DNA from: Chryseobacterium rhizosphaerae
Lineage (GTDB): Bacteria; Bacteroidota; Bacteroidia; Flavobacteriales; Weeksellaceae
DNA length: 64,000 nt
Assembly (NCBI RefSeq): GCF_003385455.1
Contig: NZ_QNUF01000001.1
Location: 1 to 64,000, forward strand
Reading direction: 5' to 3'
This document shows, one piece after another, positions 63,708 through 64,000 of this stretch. Below the pieces are notes generated by a model that worked only from the letters and a program-made list of their open reading frames with translations, was not told where the DNA came from and did not search any database. Each line of letters opens with the position of its first letter. Positions within the stretch are counted from its first letter, which is position 1. The position numbers and the translations under genes are program-made.

Positions 63708-63724
63708 TATGACTCCTCTCGCTG

Positions 63725-63745
63725 GTTCGATCGTCACGATCGAAC
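63725..63745. repeat. Perfect 21-base palindrome
   Basis: Arms GTTCGATCGT and ACGATCGAAC around a single C, with further wobble pairs outside. It is unusually GC-rich for this region and lies between the immunity gene and its terminator. It could be an operator, a recombination site or a second hairpin. Confidence 0.6.
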
Positions 63746-63757
63746 TGGGATAAAAGT

Positions 63758-63787
63758 AAAACCACTGCAAAATTGCGGTGGTTTTTT
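63758..63787 (+). terminator. Terminator of RHS locus 2
   Basis: A 13-position stem with one wobble (63758-63770 with 63773-63785; the innermost pairs cannot form) followed by Ts. Confidence 0.85.
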
Positions 63788-64000
63788 GCATATAAAGCGA
63801 CCATATTTTCTGGAAGAAATCTTAAAATCATTACAAAGAAGGATGAATTTTTTATATTTGTGGTACATTAAGAATAAACCCTTGTTTTTTCGAGGATTTT
63901 GTTGTGATCAATAGTACGGGTTTTATTTTTCTAATGGCTAGCTAATAGATGGTTTTACTTCTCTACATCTAGAAAAAAACTGGAGTATTTTTGCTTTTTC
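63788..64000. other. Non-coding end of window
   Basis: No gene is seen. TATATTTG at 63853-63860 is a good -7 box. Short complementary arms AAACC (63876-63880) and GGTTT (63918-63922) with a small internal hairpin (63880-63884 with 63891-63895) precede a T-rich stretch. A second box, TATTTTTG, lies at 63986-63993. Both may serve a gene beyond the window edge. Confidence 0.4.

Overview
The window looks like a chromosomal segment of a Flavobacteriia/Weeksellaceae bacterium, most like Chryseobacterium. The basis is AT-rich DNA, Bacteroidota promoters with a TAnnTTTG -7 box in front of many genes, few Shine-Dalgarno sites, SusC/SusD outer-membrane proteins, type IX secretion (T9SS) sorting domains, DUF6443-type RHS proteins and a type B ribosomal protein L31. 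The genus is inferred from protein style, not from a database search.

Layout. (1) 1-3650: small genes (lipoproteins, an NlpC/P60 hydrolase, a LytTR regulator, a DUF2255 protein, a membrane methyltransferase). (2) 3.7-8.6 kb: dapD, then a glycan cluster (GT87-like, GT2, polysaccharide deacetylase, GT4). (3) 8.6-15.8 kb: a complete histidine operon hisG-D-C-B-H-A-F-IE, preceded by a histidine-codon leader peptide and a terminator/antiterminator pair that together form a textbook attenuator. (4) 15.8-18.0 kb: a scar region with a decayed IS5-type transposase, a GNAT gene overlapping a truncated membrane ORF, and a nested hairpin element. (5) 18.0-29.9 kb: RHS locus 1 (T9SS propeller protein, RHS N-half, RHS core plus toxin tip, immunity gene), followed by orphan toxin/immunity cassettes separated by repeated hairpins. 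(6) 30.1-37.6 kb: SusC/SusD with a phosphodiesterase-alkaline phosphatase fusion and a convergent PI-PLC, probably for phosphate-ester scavenging. (7) 37.7-49.6 kb: secreted proteins, aroA, a MazG-like hydrolase, rpmE2, a GlmU-like protein, an ECF sigma operon with DUF4252/GIN proteins, guaB and a KTSC protein. (8) 49.7-52.6 kb: a two-gene unit of a DUF4407 membrane protein and an AAA+ protein fused to an FtsH-type M41 protease. (9) 52.9-54.8 kb: a T9SS M43 metalloprotease. (10) 55.1-63.7 kb: RHS locus 2, a paralogue of locus 1 with a different toxin tip and immunity gene.

Main points of interest: the his attenuator; the duplicated T9SS-protein/split-RHS modules with a shared upstream dyad; the orphan cassette array with conserved terminator hairpins and a shared pore-like toxin signature; the DUF4407/AAA-M41 pair; and the unassigned structured element at 17.6 kb. 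Several genes were given a later start than the longest reading frame, because the longest frame begins at TTG or runs through a promoter or hairpin.
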